Of a stretch of 18,824 bases of DNA, positions 1 to 6,884 are shown piece after piece. The translations under genes were made by a program, and so were the position numbers. Each line of letters opens with the position of its first letter. Position 1 is the first letter of the stretch. The stretch comes from CAYGZC01 sp964354225 (lineage in GTDB: Bacteria > Bacteroidota > Ignavibacteria > UBA10030 > SZUA-254), in NCBI GenBank assembly GCA_964354225.1, contig CAYGZC010000303.1:1-18824 (forward strand). Reading direction: 5' to 3'. Under the pieces are notes generated by a model. The model was not told the DNA's origin and did no database searches. It worked only from the letters and a program-made list of their open reading frames with translations.

Positions 1-44
1 CAGCAGTGGAACATTTCATAAACAAGCAGCGTAAATATCGAAAT

Positions 45-1019
45 ATGAAAACAGAGAAATTTACATCTGAAGATAGAAAACTTGTTATTGAAGAATTAGA
101 AAAAATACAACAATCAAAACTTACTCCTGTTAAATCTTCAAGAAAACTTTTGATCGATGAGAAAGGAATGTTGTATTTCTTATTTGGAGGAATTGGTGAT
201 TGGCACGGCATGAGACCGAATGCCATAACAGAGTTGATGGGATATTCTAAAGAAGGTGCATTCGTTATTGCAAAAAAATATAAGAGTAAAATTGATTTAT
301 GTGTTGGCTCTCTTTCTGCTTTGATAAAAAGCTTTGACAAACTTGTTAATACGAGCAAAGGCGATATACAGTTCCATACAATTCAGACAGAAGATGGCAT
401 GTATATATTTCAAGTACCTGATTTGTTTCTAAACCGAGTAGCGGAAATTAAATTGCCTGGATTTAAAAGAGATTTAAGCCGCCTTGAAGAAATTAGTAAA
501 ATCATAAACATTGAGGTTGATTCTAAAACTCATGTTACTCATTCTGATTTACAAGCCAAGTTAATTTTAATTGGAAGCTATTTAGGATACAGAACCTATA
601 CGCCCGATATATCCAAGAAAAGTATTTATGGAATACTCGGAGAGTTATGCTCCGAAAATGAAATTCCAGAAGGTTCAATTCCGAAAATGCACATCGATAC
701 AGTTAGATTTATTGATGTGATTTGGTTCGATGATGAAGGTTTTCCAACACATGGTTTTGAGGTGGAACATACAACTGATATTACAAAGGGATTGCTGAGA
801 TTATATCAGGTTCATAAACTTAGAATTAAAATGTTCATCATTTCAGAAGAAGAAAGCAGGGAAAAATTCAAAAGAGAAATCCAGAAAAATCCATTTCACA
901 AAATCAAACAAGAATATATTTTTAAAAACTATGAAGAACTGGATGAATTTTTTGAGAGCGTGAAATCATTTACAAATGTGCAACAAAAATTTCTACAAAA
1001 ATATGACACCGCTGTTTGA
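45..1019 (+). CDS. PD-(D/E)XK-like nuclease candidate, function unknown
   Basis: The protein has 324 residues from ATG 45. I do not recognise a named family with certainty. The C-terminal half looks like a PD-(D/E)XK core: D224 in FIDVIW, then 14 residues, then E239-V-E241 in FEVEHTTDITKG, with a basic helix (KGLLRLYQVHKLRIK) and an edge strand (KMFIIS) behind it. The D...ExE arrangement, with Glu where most members have Lys, is the one known from BamHI; calling it a nuclease is inference. The frame is open to the left edge, so a GTG at 6 or an off-window start is possible; ATG 45 was chosen because it precedes the first predicted helix, but no clear ribosome site is seen. The gene is visibly more AT-rich than the SDR and peptidase genes downstream, hinting at transfer. 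Its end overlaps the next small gene by 17 bases, so the two are probably translated together. Confidence 0.6.
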   Translation: MKTEKFTSEDRKLVIEELEKIQQSKLTPVKSSRKLLIDEKGMLYFLFGGIGDWHGMRPNAITELMGYSKEGAFVIAKKYKSKIDLCVGSLSALIKSFDKLVNTSKGDIQFHTIQTEDGMYIFQVPDLFLNRVAEIKLPGFKRDLSRLEEISKIINIEVDSKTHVTHSDLQAKLILIGSYLGYRTYTPDISKKSIYGILGELCSENEIPEGSIPKMHIDTVRFIDVIWFDDEGFPTHGFEVEHTTDITKGLLRLYQVHKLRIKMFIISEEESREKFKREIQKNPFHKIKQEYIFKNYEELDEFFESVKSFTNVQQKFLQKYDTAV

Positions 1020-1206
1020 CGACGTACCGAAGATCCATACGACAGGTGCATTTCTTCAACCTGCAAAAGTTACTGATAGCACAGGAAAAGAAATTTGGAT
1101 CTGGTTTGTTTCCGAGTTTACCGACGAAAGTTTTCTTAATGGAGAAATTTATAATCCAAAAGAAACTGCAAATACTAAAGAAGAATTACTGAAAGAATTT
1201 GCTTGA
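1003..1206 (+). CDS. Small protein, family A of a paralogous pair (67 aa)
   Basis: No known family is recognised. The protein runs from MTPLFDDVPK to KEFA, 67 residues, with no signal peptide or membrane segment. It is believed to be real because a second protein at 1761-1991 shares its core: PKI(H/Y)TTGA.L.P near the start, a W-V-x2-F-x-D strand-like block with a conserved Gly, and a final AN.K..LL helix. By eye the pair is about one third identical. ATG 1003 gives a start comparable with the paralogue; an upstream in-frame ATG at 976 would lie deep in the preceding gene. It starts inside the end of the nuclease-like gene (17-base overlap), typical of translationally coupled partners. A role as inhibitor, specificity factor or toxin/antitoxin partner would be a guess. 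Confidence 0.6.
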   Translation: MTPLFDDVPKIHTTGAFLQPAKVTDSTGKEIWIWFVSEFTDESFLNGEIYNPKETANTKEELLKEFA

Positions 1207-1227
1207 CGTTTGTAAACACAACAAGAT

Positions 1228-1698
1228 ATGCTGGTGCTAAGCACCAAACGGGCTGCGCTTCGTGGCGGTTTATGGAGCACTGCGGGCAAACAAGTCGAGA
1301 AGCCATTGATGATTACTCTCTGCAAACTGTTCAACGTTCCGGCAAAGCATTACGACCAAAGCAGATTACCTGAATCAATGCGTGAAGTCGATTTCTACCT
1401 TCTTGGTAATACAGACGAAGATCGTTTCCGATGCGAAGTTAAACTTATGGGTAAAGGCAATCCCGAAAGTGCTGATGCTGTTATCGCTCGTGACAGTAGA
1501 GTTTTCATCGCAGACAAACTTTCTGACTTAAACAAGAAACAACTTACTCAGTTTAGAATCGAGTGGGTCGAACTCCGGAACAGTGACGGCTTCAAGAGAT
1601 TTACAACGGTCTTGAAAAATCTTGGAATACCATATAAAAGCTTCTCTGGAAATATTGATGAACGGCTTCCTAAAATTTTCAAAGAAGTGTTCCGATAG
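1228..1698 (+). CDS. Restriction endonuclease-like protein, possibly CfrBI-like
   Basis: This 156-residue protein has a canonical PD-(D/E)XK signature: D55 in MREVDFYLL, 14 residues, then E70-V-K72 in CEVKLMGKGNPESADAV. The CEVKLMGKGNPES block and the preceding STKRAALRGGLWSTAGK segment (residues 5-21) resemble type II restriction endonucleases; from memory the closest named group is CfrBI-like, but that link is tentative. The expected role is metal-dependent cleavage of double-stranded DNA. The protein is short for a stand-alone restriction enzyme. The frame is closed four codons upstream of ATG 1228 (TAA at 1213-1215) and no good ribosome site precedes it, so it may be a 5'-truncated remnant or a compact subunit. 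No methyltransferase is visible within the window; one could lie left of position 1. It is flanked on both sides by the paralogous small proteins. Confidence 0.7.
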   Translation: MLVLSTKRAALRGGLWSTAGKQVEKPLMITLCKLFNVPAKHYDQSRLPESMREVDFYLLGNTDEDRFRCEVKLMGKGNPESADAVIARDSRVFIADKLSDLNKKQLTQFRIEWVELRNSDGFKRFTTVLKNLGIPYKSFSGNIDERLPKIFKEVFR

Positions 1699-1760
1699 GA
1701 AGATTTACATTTGGAAATTAGAGAATGGCTCCTTGGGTTCCAGTAAAAAGGAGTACTGTG

Positions 1761-1991
1761 ATGTCTCTAAAAGTTAAGCAAAGACTTGATGATTTCTTTT
1801 TTACTGAATCAGAGCCCAAAATATACACAACAGGAGCACATCTGGTCCCGATGGAAATCAGAAGAGGAAATAAAATACGTTACGTTTGGGTTGTGGACCA
1901 GTTCGATGACGATACATATATCGATGGAGATTCATGTTCTCCAAATGTCTACGCAAATATTAAGGCAAACCTCTTAAACAAAACTTCATGA
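1761..1991 (+). CDS. Small protein, family A of a paralogous pair (76 aa)
   Basis: This is the second member of the small family seen at 1003-1206, with the same PKIYTTGAHLVP opening motif (residues 19-30), the VWVVDQFDDDTYIDG block (42-56) and the YANIKANLL tail (64-72). It carries about 18 extra N-terminal residues (MSLKVKQRLDDFFFTESE). ATG 1761 was chosen because AGGAG at 1749-1753 sits 7 bases upstream; an ATG at 1725 in the same frame lacks a ribosome site. The product is acidic and cytosolic, with no membrane segment. It follows the restriction-endonuclease-like gene by 62 bases, just as the first member follows the first nuclease-like gene. Function unknown. Confidence 0.65.
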   Translation: MSLKVKQRLDDFFFTESEPKIYTTGAHLVPMEIRRGNKIRYVWVVDQFDDDTYIDGDSCSPNVYANIKANLLNKTS

Positions 1992-2006
1992 AAGTTGAAA
2001 TATAAT

Positions 2007-2798
2007 ATGGACCTTTGTCTCAAATCTAAAGTCGCACTCATTACCGCCGCAAGTCAAGGACTTGGTAAAGCGGCGGCAACATCACTTGCACAGGAAGGCG
2101 CAATCGTTGTTATCTGCTCGCGCAAGAAAAAAGCTATCGAGCAAACGGCAAAAGAAATTCACAAACTCACAGATGCCGATGTAATCCCAATCGCTGCCGA
2201 TGTCTCAAAACTTCAAGACATCAAACGACTTGTTGCCGCAGTTAAAAAACAATTCGGTACAATACACGTTCTGGTTAATAACGCAGGAGGACCACCTACA
2301 GGTGAAATCTTATCCATGTCGGAAACCGAATGGAAAAAAGGTGTCGAGCTAACATTACTAAGCATGGTTAGACTGACTCGTGAAGTTCTTCCGTTTATGG
2401 TTAAGCAGCGCTGGGGTCGTATCATCACAATTACTTCTATCTCCGGCAAGCAACCAATCAACGATCTCATTATCTCATCTACGCTGCGACCGGGAATTCA
2501 CGGACTCACAAAAGTTCTCTCCAACAAATTTGCCAAAAATAATATCACCGTCAATACAATTTGTCCGGGTAACATTCTAACAAACCGCCAGAAAGAATTA
2601 ATGGTAGCACGTTCTGCCAAACAAAAGATTTCTGTTCAAAAGTATATGGCTCAGATAGTCAAGGATATTCCCGCCGGACGCTTGGGAAAACCCGAAGAAA
2701 TCGGAAACATCATCGCTTTCCTTGCATCCGAACAAGCGAGCTACATCAACGGTGTGAATTTGCTGGTGGATGGCGGGATGGCAAAGGGAATCTTTTGA
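2007..2798 (+). CDS. SDR-superfamily protein, FabG-like but lacking the catalytic Tyr/Lys
   Basis: The product is a Rossmann-fold protein of 263 residues, the normal length for a 3-oxoacyl-ACP reductase-like SDR. Visible landmarks are the cofactor loop TAASQGLG (13-20; the usual first Gly of TGxxxGxG is Ala), the NNAG motif (91-94), the active-site Ser region (TITSISG, 141-147), CPG at 186-188 and the C-terminal YINGVNLLVDGG. Where FabG has YxxxK, aligning on the following G-x-x-G-x-T-K gives Ser157 and Arg161 instead, so both catalytic residues are replaced. A recognised BKR-like SDR-like subgroup with imperfect motifs exists, and this fits it. The enzyme may therefore bind NAD(P)H without classical reductase chemistry; the substrate is unknown. 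ATG 2007 is preferred over TTG 1995. The gap to the upstream small gene is 15 bases. Confidence 0.85.
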   Translation: MDLCLKSKVALITAASQGLGKAAATSLAQEGAIVVICSRKKKAIEQTAKEIHKLTDADVIPIAADVSKLQDIKRLVAAVKKQFGTIHVLVNNAGGPPTGEILSMSETEWKKGVELTLLSMVRLTREVLPFMVKQRWGRIITITSISGKQPINDLIISSTLRPGIHGLTKVLSNKFAKNNITVNTICPGNILTNRQKELMVARSAKQKISVQKYMAQIVKDIPAGRLGKPEEIGNIIAFLASEQASYINGVNLLVDGGMAKGIF

Positions 2799-2824
2799 GT
2801 TATGAGTTTTGAGATATGAGATTT
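2796..2824 (+). repeat. Two imperfect tandem 14-15 base units beginning at the SDR stop codon
   Basis: The units TGAGTTATGAGTTT (2796-2809) and TGAGATATGAGATTT (2810-2824) lie head to tail, and the first TGA is the stop codon of the SDR gene. The second unit recurs exactly at 12048-12062, again starting at a stop codon. They are GA/T-rich and not self-complementary. The origin is unknown. Confidence 0.55.
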
Positions 2825-2857
2825 GGGCGGTGAGCTATTTTACTTTTTAATTTTGTG

Positions 2858-2875
2858 CCGAAGGCATTCCTTCGG
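2858..2875. terminator. Hairpin CCGAAGG-CATT-CCTTCGG, weak terminator candidate
   Basis: A perfect 7-base stem closes on a CATT tetraloop between the SDR and aminopeptidase genes. The bases after it (AAACTTTTGAATTTT) are T-rich but not a clean T tract, so termination is possible rather than clear. It could instead be a small interspersed palindromic repeat. Confidence 0.4.
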
Positions 2876-2899
2876 AAACTTTTGAATTTTGAATTCACT

Positions 2900-4540
2900 A
2901 TGAGATATTTTTTTGCATTACTTCTTCTCATCCTCACGTATTCTTTACTGGTTCACTGCAACAACCTAAACGACCCGCGAATGAATGAATACGATGTTCT
3001 CCACTACGACCTGAACCTTGCATTCGATTTGCAGAAAAAAACATTTTGGGGGAATGTTAAAATCGAATTTCGCGCAACCGGATTCCCAAACGAAATCGTA
3101 TTGTCTGCATCGAATCTAACGTTTATCATAGATTCCGTATTCACTGATGGAAAGAAAACATCCTTCACACATTCAGACGATTTTGTTGTTGCAAAGCTCC
3201 CATCTCCTCTCGACAAAGGAATGCATTCCGTAATCTCAGTTTACTACCGCGGCACATCAAACTTCACAGGTGCTTTTGAAGATGGCGGTGTATATTTTTC
3301 TTCCAATAATCATGCTGCAACTTCCAGCGAGCCGTACTTTGCACGCAAATGGTTTCCGTGTAAAGACATACCGTCAGATAAAGCAACAGCAACCATTACC
3401 ATCACAGTCGCGGAAAGTTTAAAAGCGGTATCAAACGGAATCCTAAAAAAAGCTGAACAACAAGATCATCGTACAACATATTATTGGGAAACTTCTTATC
3501 CAATTGCTACTTACCTTTTCTCTGTGGCAATTGCACCTTACAGCGAATTTTCAGAAGAATACACATCTATCACCGGAAAGGAGCTGAAAATTTTCTATTA
3601 TGTTTTCCCGGAAGATTCGATCAAAGCGCGCACCGATTTTATGAACACTACAAAGATTTTAGAATTCTTCGAGCAAACATTCGGCGAATATCCGTTCATC
3701 AATGAAAAATTCGGTTTCGCCGAAGTCGATGGCGAGATGACTATGGAAAATCAGACAATACCAAGCATACAACAGAACATGTTCACCGGTGACCGACGGC
3801 ATGAACTAACACTTGCACACGAAACGGCGCATCAATGGTTTGGCAACATGATTACACCATTCGATTGGCATCATACCTGGTTGAATGAGGGCTTCGCCAC
3901 GTACGCCGAAGCACTCTACCTCGAATACCGGAAGGGTCACGAAGCATATCAGCAATATATCGACAATATGATGTCGATGAAAAATGGAGCATACGCGGGC
4001 TCAATCATTGGAAAAAACGATACTGTATTTTGGGATTCGTTTGCACCACGTGTGTATTATAAAGGCGCAATCGTTTTACACATGCTGAGAAATATAATGG
4101 GTGACAGCATGTTCTTTACTAGCATCCGGAACTATCTGAATAATCCTCGTTTGCGTTACTGCAATGCGCAGACTGAAGATTTTATTCAAGATTGTGAAAA
4201 AGTATATGGTAAAAATCTATCGTGGTTCTTCAACCAATGGATATATGCATCCGCCGATTCTGTGGATCGACCTGCGCTTGAATATGGATGGAACATTACA
4301 AAAAATGAATCGCGATATGATCTTACATTAAAGATTAATCAAACATCAGCAGAAAAAATCCTATACAAATTACCACTCACGGTGACAGTGAAAACCTCCA
4401 TATCAGTTTATGACTTTACAATAGTCGATAGTCTCACCGCTCAGACATTCAAGTTCGCGCTAAATGAAAAACCCGAAACAATTGAGATTGACAAAGAAAA
4501 TAAGGTTTTTAAAATTCTAATGATGAAAAAGGAAAATTAA
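2900..4540 (+). CDS. Exported M1-family zinc aminopeptidase
   Basis: M1 peptidases remove N-terminal residues from peptides using one catalytic zinc. The zinc site is complete: HETAH at 307-311, then 18 residues, then E330 in WLNEGFATYAE. The exopeptidase motif usually written GAMEN appears as TMENQ (281-285), and the transition-state Tyr lies in VYYKGAIVLHMLR (385-397). The order is signal peptide (MRYFFALLLLILTYSLLVHC), beta-saddle N domain (about 30-215), catalytic domain (about 216-450) and a short beta C domain; the long helical C-terminal domain of ERAP/PepN enzymes is absent, hence 546 residues. ATG 2900 is chosen because it directly precedes the signal peptide; a GTG at 2855 would add 15 residues and run through the hairpin at 2858-2875. 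Cys20 has His before it, a poor lipobox, so a soluble periplasmic or secreted enzyme is more likely than a lipoprotein. Confidence 0.93.
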   Translation: MRYFFALLLLILTYSLLVHCNNLNDPRMNEYDVLHYDLNLAFDLQKKTFWGNVKIEFRATGFPNEIVLSASNLTFIIDSVFTDGKKTSFTHSDDFVVAKLPSPLDKGMHSVISVYYRGTSNFTGAFEDGGVYFSSNNHAATSSEPYFARKWFPCKDIPSDKATATITITVAESLKAVSNGILKKAEQQDHRTTYYWETSYPIATYLFSVAIAPYSEFSEEYTSITGKELKIFYYVFPEDSIKARTDFMNTTKILEFFEQTFGEYPFINEKFGFAEVDGEMTMENQTIPSIQQNMFTGDRRHELTLAHETAHQWFGNMITPFDWHHTWLNEGFATYAEALYLEYRKGHEAYQQYIDNMMSMKNGAYAGSIIGKNDTVFWDSFAPRVYYKGAIVLHMLRNIMGDSMFFTSIRNYLNNPRLRYCNAQTEDFIQDCEKVYGKNLSWFFNQWIYASADSVDRPALEYGWNITKNESRYDLTLKINQTSAEKILYKLPLTVTVKTSISVYDFTIVDSLTAQTFKFALNEKPETIEIDKENKVFKILMMKKEN

Positions 4541-4575
4541 ATTCTATTAACAGGAAACCTTAGACGAGTGAATAC

Positions 4576-4604
4576 TTGGATTTCACCTCATACTTTTATA
4601 TATT
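4576..4604 (+). promoter_or_regulatory. Candidate sigma-70-type promoter for the DUF1573 pair
   Basis: TTGGAT (4576-4581) and TATATT (4599-4604) are spaced by 17 bases in the AT-rich gap between the aminopeptidase and the first DUF1573 gene. The -10 box matches 5 of 6 consensus bases and the -35 box is weaker. AT-rich sequence produces such matches by chance. Confidence 0.35.
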
Positions 4605-4640
4605 TTTATATTCAATTTTAACCACACAGGAGTAACTTAA

Positions 4641-5336
4641 ATGTTTCAAAGATTTTTCGCACTTATAGCGATTTTGCTGATTACTTTTTCAGGATTATTT
4701 GCACAACCGAGAATAAAAATCATACCGGGAACGACCCTCGATCTTGGTGATTTATATAAAGGGCAAAAAGGTGAGCGTGTTGTAACAATTAAAAACGTAG
4801 GGAACGATACTTTGCGTATCACTCAGGTAAAAGCATCATGCGGATGCACAGCAGCTTTACTGAAAGAGAAGAAGGAAAGTCTGGCACCATCCGATACTGT
4901 TGATTTATCGATAACATTCGACACTCAAAATCAACCAGGTAAGGTGACTAAGCAGATATATATAACTTCCAACGATACAACAGAACCTAAAGTGACTATC
5001 CAATTTTCTGCCAACGTTCTTGAGGTATTAAAACTTAATCCACCTTATTTTTCATTCGATAATACGAAGGTCGATTCCACTTACGTAAAAACGATTACTA
5101 TAACTAATCCTTCGAAGGAAAAGGGTATTAAAATTCTTACTGTAGAAACTAAGTTCGAAAACTTAAAAGTTACCTTAATGAAAAACACTTTAATGCCCGG
5201 CGAGGAAACTCAGCTTCAAGCGGTTTTCCATGCAAACAAATCAGGCACCGCTCAAGGGATGATTGAATTGACGACTGATAATCCGATGCAAACGAAATAC
5301 GATATAAAAGTTTATTCATGGGTCAATAGGAAATAA
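4641..5336 (+). CDS. Exported DUF1573 (Ig-like) protein, first of a tandem pair
   Basis: The 231-residue protein has a signal peptide (MFQRFFALIAILLITFSGLFAQ) followed by two Ig-like beta domains of the DUF1573/HYDIN-like type. The first (about 25-130) carries the hallmark ASCGCTAALL, with C67 and C69, after a VTIKNVGNDTLRI strand; the second (about 135-231) repeats the pattern (TITNPSKEKGIKIL) without cysteines. These proteins are common in Bacteroidetes and relatives and are exported; the biochemical role is unknown. Ribosome site AGGAG at 4628-4632 stands 8 bases before the ATG. Three bases separate it from its paralogue downstream, so the two form an operon. The close spacing of the cysteines suggests a redox or metal role, but this is only inference. 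Confidence 0.88.
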   Translation: MFQRFFALIAILLITFSGLFAQPRIKIIPGTTLDLGDLYKGQKGERVVTIKNVGNDTLRITQVKASCGCTAALLKEKKESLAPSDTVDLSITFDTQNQPGKVTKQIYITSNDTTEPKVTIQFSANVLEVLKLNPPYFSFDNTKVDSTYVKTITITNPSKEKGIKILTVETKFENLKVTLMKNTLMPGEETQLQAVFHANKSGTAQGMIELTTDNPMQTKYDIKVYSWVNRK

Positions 5337-5339
5337 ACT

Positions 5340-6026
5340 ATGTCAAAAACATTTATGATTGCAGCCAAACTAATACTTTTGTATGGAATCCTGCCTTGCC
5401 TCCTCTATAGTCAGCCCAAATTTCATGTTGTTGGCGGGACAGAATTCGATTATGGAGATGTTTTAAGCTTCGCACCTGCAAAACGGACTATAACGATAAA
5501 GAATTTAGGAACCGAGACACTTATATTATCAAATATTGACCCAAGTTGTGGGTGTACAGCAACTCTCTTATCTAATGATCATATTGCACCGAATGACAGC
5601 AGTACTCTCTCGATCACGTTTAATTCGAAACAATTTGCAGGTAAGGTTCATAAAGCAGTCTCGATGGTCACGAATGACACAACAAATCGAACTGTCGAGA
5701 TAAAATTTACTGCAAACGTACTCCGGATACTGGAAATTGAGCCAGAGTATCTTTTTATACGTACTGCTATAGATTCTACAGTGTATCAGAATGCGATTAT
5801 CAAAAATGTCGGATCAGACACGATAAAAATTCTATCTGTTATATCAACCTCCAATTTAATTACTGCAAAACTCTCAAAAGATATTATCAAACCGAGTGAA
5901 GAAGTCACCCTGACTGCAACTTTCGCACCAAAATCCAACGGGATCGTTAACGGTGACGTCGAGCTCAAAACAGATCATCCGAAATTACCATTATTAAAAG
6001 TCAGATTTGTGGGATGGGTTAAATAA
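5340..6026 (+). CDS. Exported DUF1573 (Ig-like) protein, second of a tandem pair
   Basis: This 228-residue paralogue of the preceding gene has the same plan: signal peptide (MSKTFMIAAKLILLYGILPCLLYSQ), a first Ig-like domain with PSCGCTATLL (C70 and C72), and a second cysteine-free domain with NVGSDTIKILSV. The shared order of strands and the conserved SCGCTA show tandem duplication, but the sequences have diverged well beyond a recent copy. AGGA at 5328-5331, inside the end of the upstream gene, serves as ribosome site. C20 in the signal region is followed by LLYSQ, and the usual signal peptidase I cut after SQ is more likely than lipidation. The gene converges on the minus-strand T9SS gene 72 bases away. 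Confidence 0.87.
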   Translation: MSKTFMIAAKLILLYGILPCLLYSQPKFHVVGGTEFDYGDVLSFAPAKRTITIKNLGTETLILSNIDPSCGCTATLLSNDHIAPNDSSTLSITFNSKQFAGKVHKAVSMVTNDTTNRTVEIKFTANVLRILEIEPEYLFIRTAIDSTVYQNAIIKNVGSDTIKILSVISTSNLITAKLSKDIIKPSEEVTLTATFAPKSNGIVNGDVELKTDHPKLPLLKVRFVGWVK

Positions 6027-6091
6027 ACACCCAGCCGATCCACCGGAAGTGAGCGTTACTCTTTACCCACGGGATGGTTTGGACTCGAATA

Positions 6092-6109
6092 TTTTAAGTT
6101 ATCTTAAAA
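6092..6109. terminator. AT-rich hairpin between convergent genes, weak candidate
   Basis: TTTTAAG-TTAT-CTTAAAA is a perfect 7-base inverted repeat lying at the end of the minus-strand T9SS gene, overlapping its stop codon. It has a T run on either strand and could serve the convergent transcripts, but the stem is nearly all A:T and therefore weak. Confidence 0.25.
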
Positions 6110-6884
6110 GCATCATCTTCTTTGTTTCGGTATAATTTCCCGCAACAAGTCTGTACATATATACACCTGATGGAATGTTTTCACCATTCCATTCAACTGT
6201 ATGATTGCCGGGCTGCTGGGATTCGCTAACAAGTGTTGTAACTTCTTTCCCGTTGATATCATAAACTTTCAATGTAACCAAGGTCGGCTTTTGTATGGAG
6301 TATTGTATTGAGGTTGCTGGATTAAACGGATTTGGATAATTTTGTACTAATCTGAATTTAAGAAGATCACTTTTCTCATCCGCAACACCCGTGGCGAGTG
6401 TAACTACTAAGACCTTATTCGCTGCCCAATTCCACGAATTGAAATCCGCTCCTTTTCCCGTTGCGTATAAAGTATCAATGCCCGCCGTAGAGGGTGCAGT
6501 GTATGTAAACAAGTATGTAAACGGAACTGTCAATTTTGATTTATGGGTAAGCTCACCGCTACTCAATTTGAGAACCGATGACAAAACAGCTAACGATCCT
6601 CTGAAGGTCGCTATATCAATACCTCCGGTTGTTCCACTTCCGCCAGTCACAGAAATTGTATCCGTATAACTTTGTCCGGCAATAACAGTATCGGGACCAC
6701 TAATAGATACAGTTACGCTCGATGACGAGGTCGAACTATGGCAGCTCCCGCAACCTGATAATGTCGATTTTAATGTCCGCCCAGTTATTCCCGAGGGATA
6801 TCCGAATACAAAAGTTGGCAGAGTTATCCCGATCATGATCCCAAGTACAACAAAGTGTCTCTGCAATAAAGAGGTGATTTTCAT
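6099..6884 (-). CDS. T9SS-secreted protein with one haem-c motif (choice-of-anchor V-like)
   Basis: The 261-residue protein has an N-terminal signal (MKITSLLQRHFVVLGIMIGI...FVFGYP), then a CGSCH haem-binding motif (45-49), a serine-rich linker, an all-beta domain (about 56-165; GGIDIATFRGSLAVL, TYTAPSTAGIDTLYATG) and a type IX secretion C-terminal sorting domain (about 178-261) with NYPNPFNPATSIQY, VYDINGKEV, SGVYMYRL and a basic tail KKMMLLR. This matches small extracellular proteins that place a single c-type haem before an anchor-V-type beta domain. Family knowledge says the sorting domain directs export by the T9SS and attachment to the surface. A ribosome site AAGGA stands 7 bases before the ATG. 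Electron transfer or surface adhesion are both possible; no other cytochrome is nearby. Confidence 0.88.
   Translation of the reverse strand: MKITSLLQRHFVVLGIMIGITLPTFVFGYPSGITGRTLKSTLSGCGSCHSSTSSSSVTVSISGPDTVIAGQSYTDTISVTGGSGTTGGIDIATFRGSLAVLSSVLKLSSGELTHKSKLTVPFTYLFTYTAPSTAGIDTLYATGKGADFNSWNWAANKVLVVTLATGVADEKSDLLKFRLVQNYPNPFNPATSIQYSIQKPTLVTLKVYDINGKEVTTLVSESQQPGNHTVEWNGENIPSGVYMYRLVAGNYTETKKMMLLR

Noticed and set aside
1..34. C-terminus of an upstream gene in another frame (stops at 19-21 or 32-34)
   Set aside because: Only 6-10 codons are visible and no motif can be recognised, so it was not annotated.
1149..1334. Minus-strand open frame across the small gene and nuclease start
   Set aside because: It is antisense to two better-supported genes and its product resembles nothing.
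2900..2962. M1 peptidase as a lipoprotein with Cys20
   Set aside because: The residue before the Cys is His, outside the usual lipobox; a normal signal peptide fits better.
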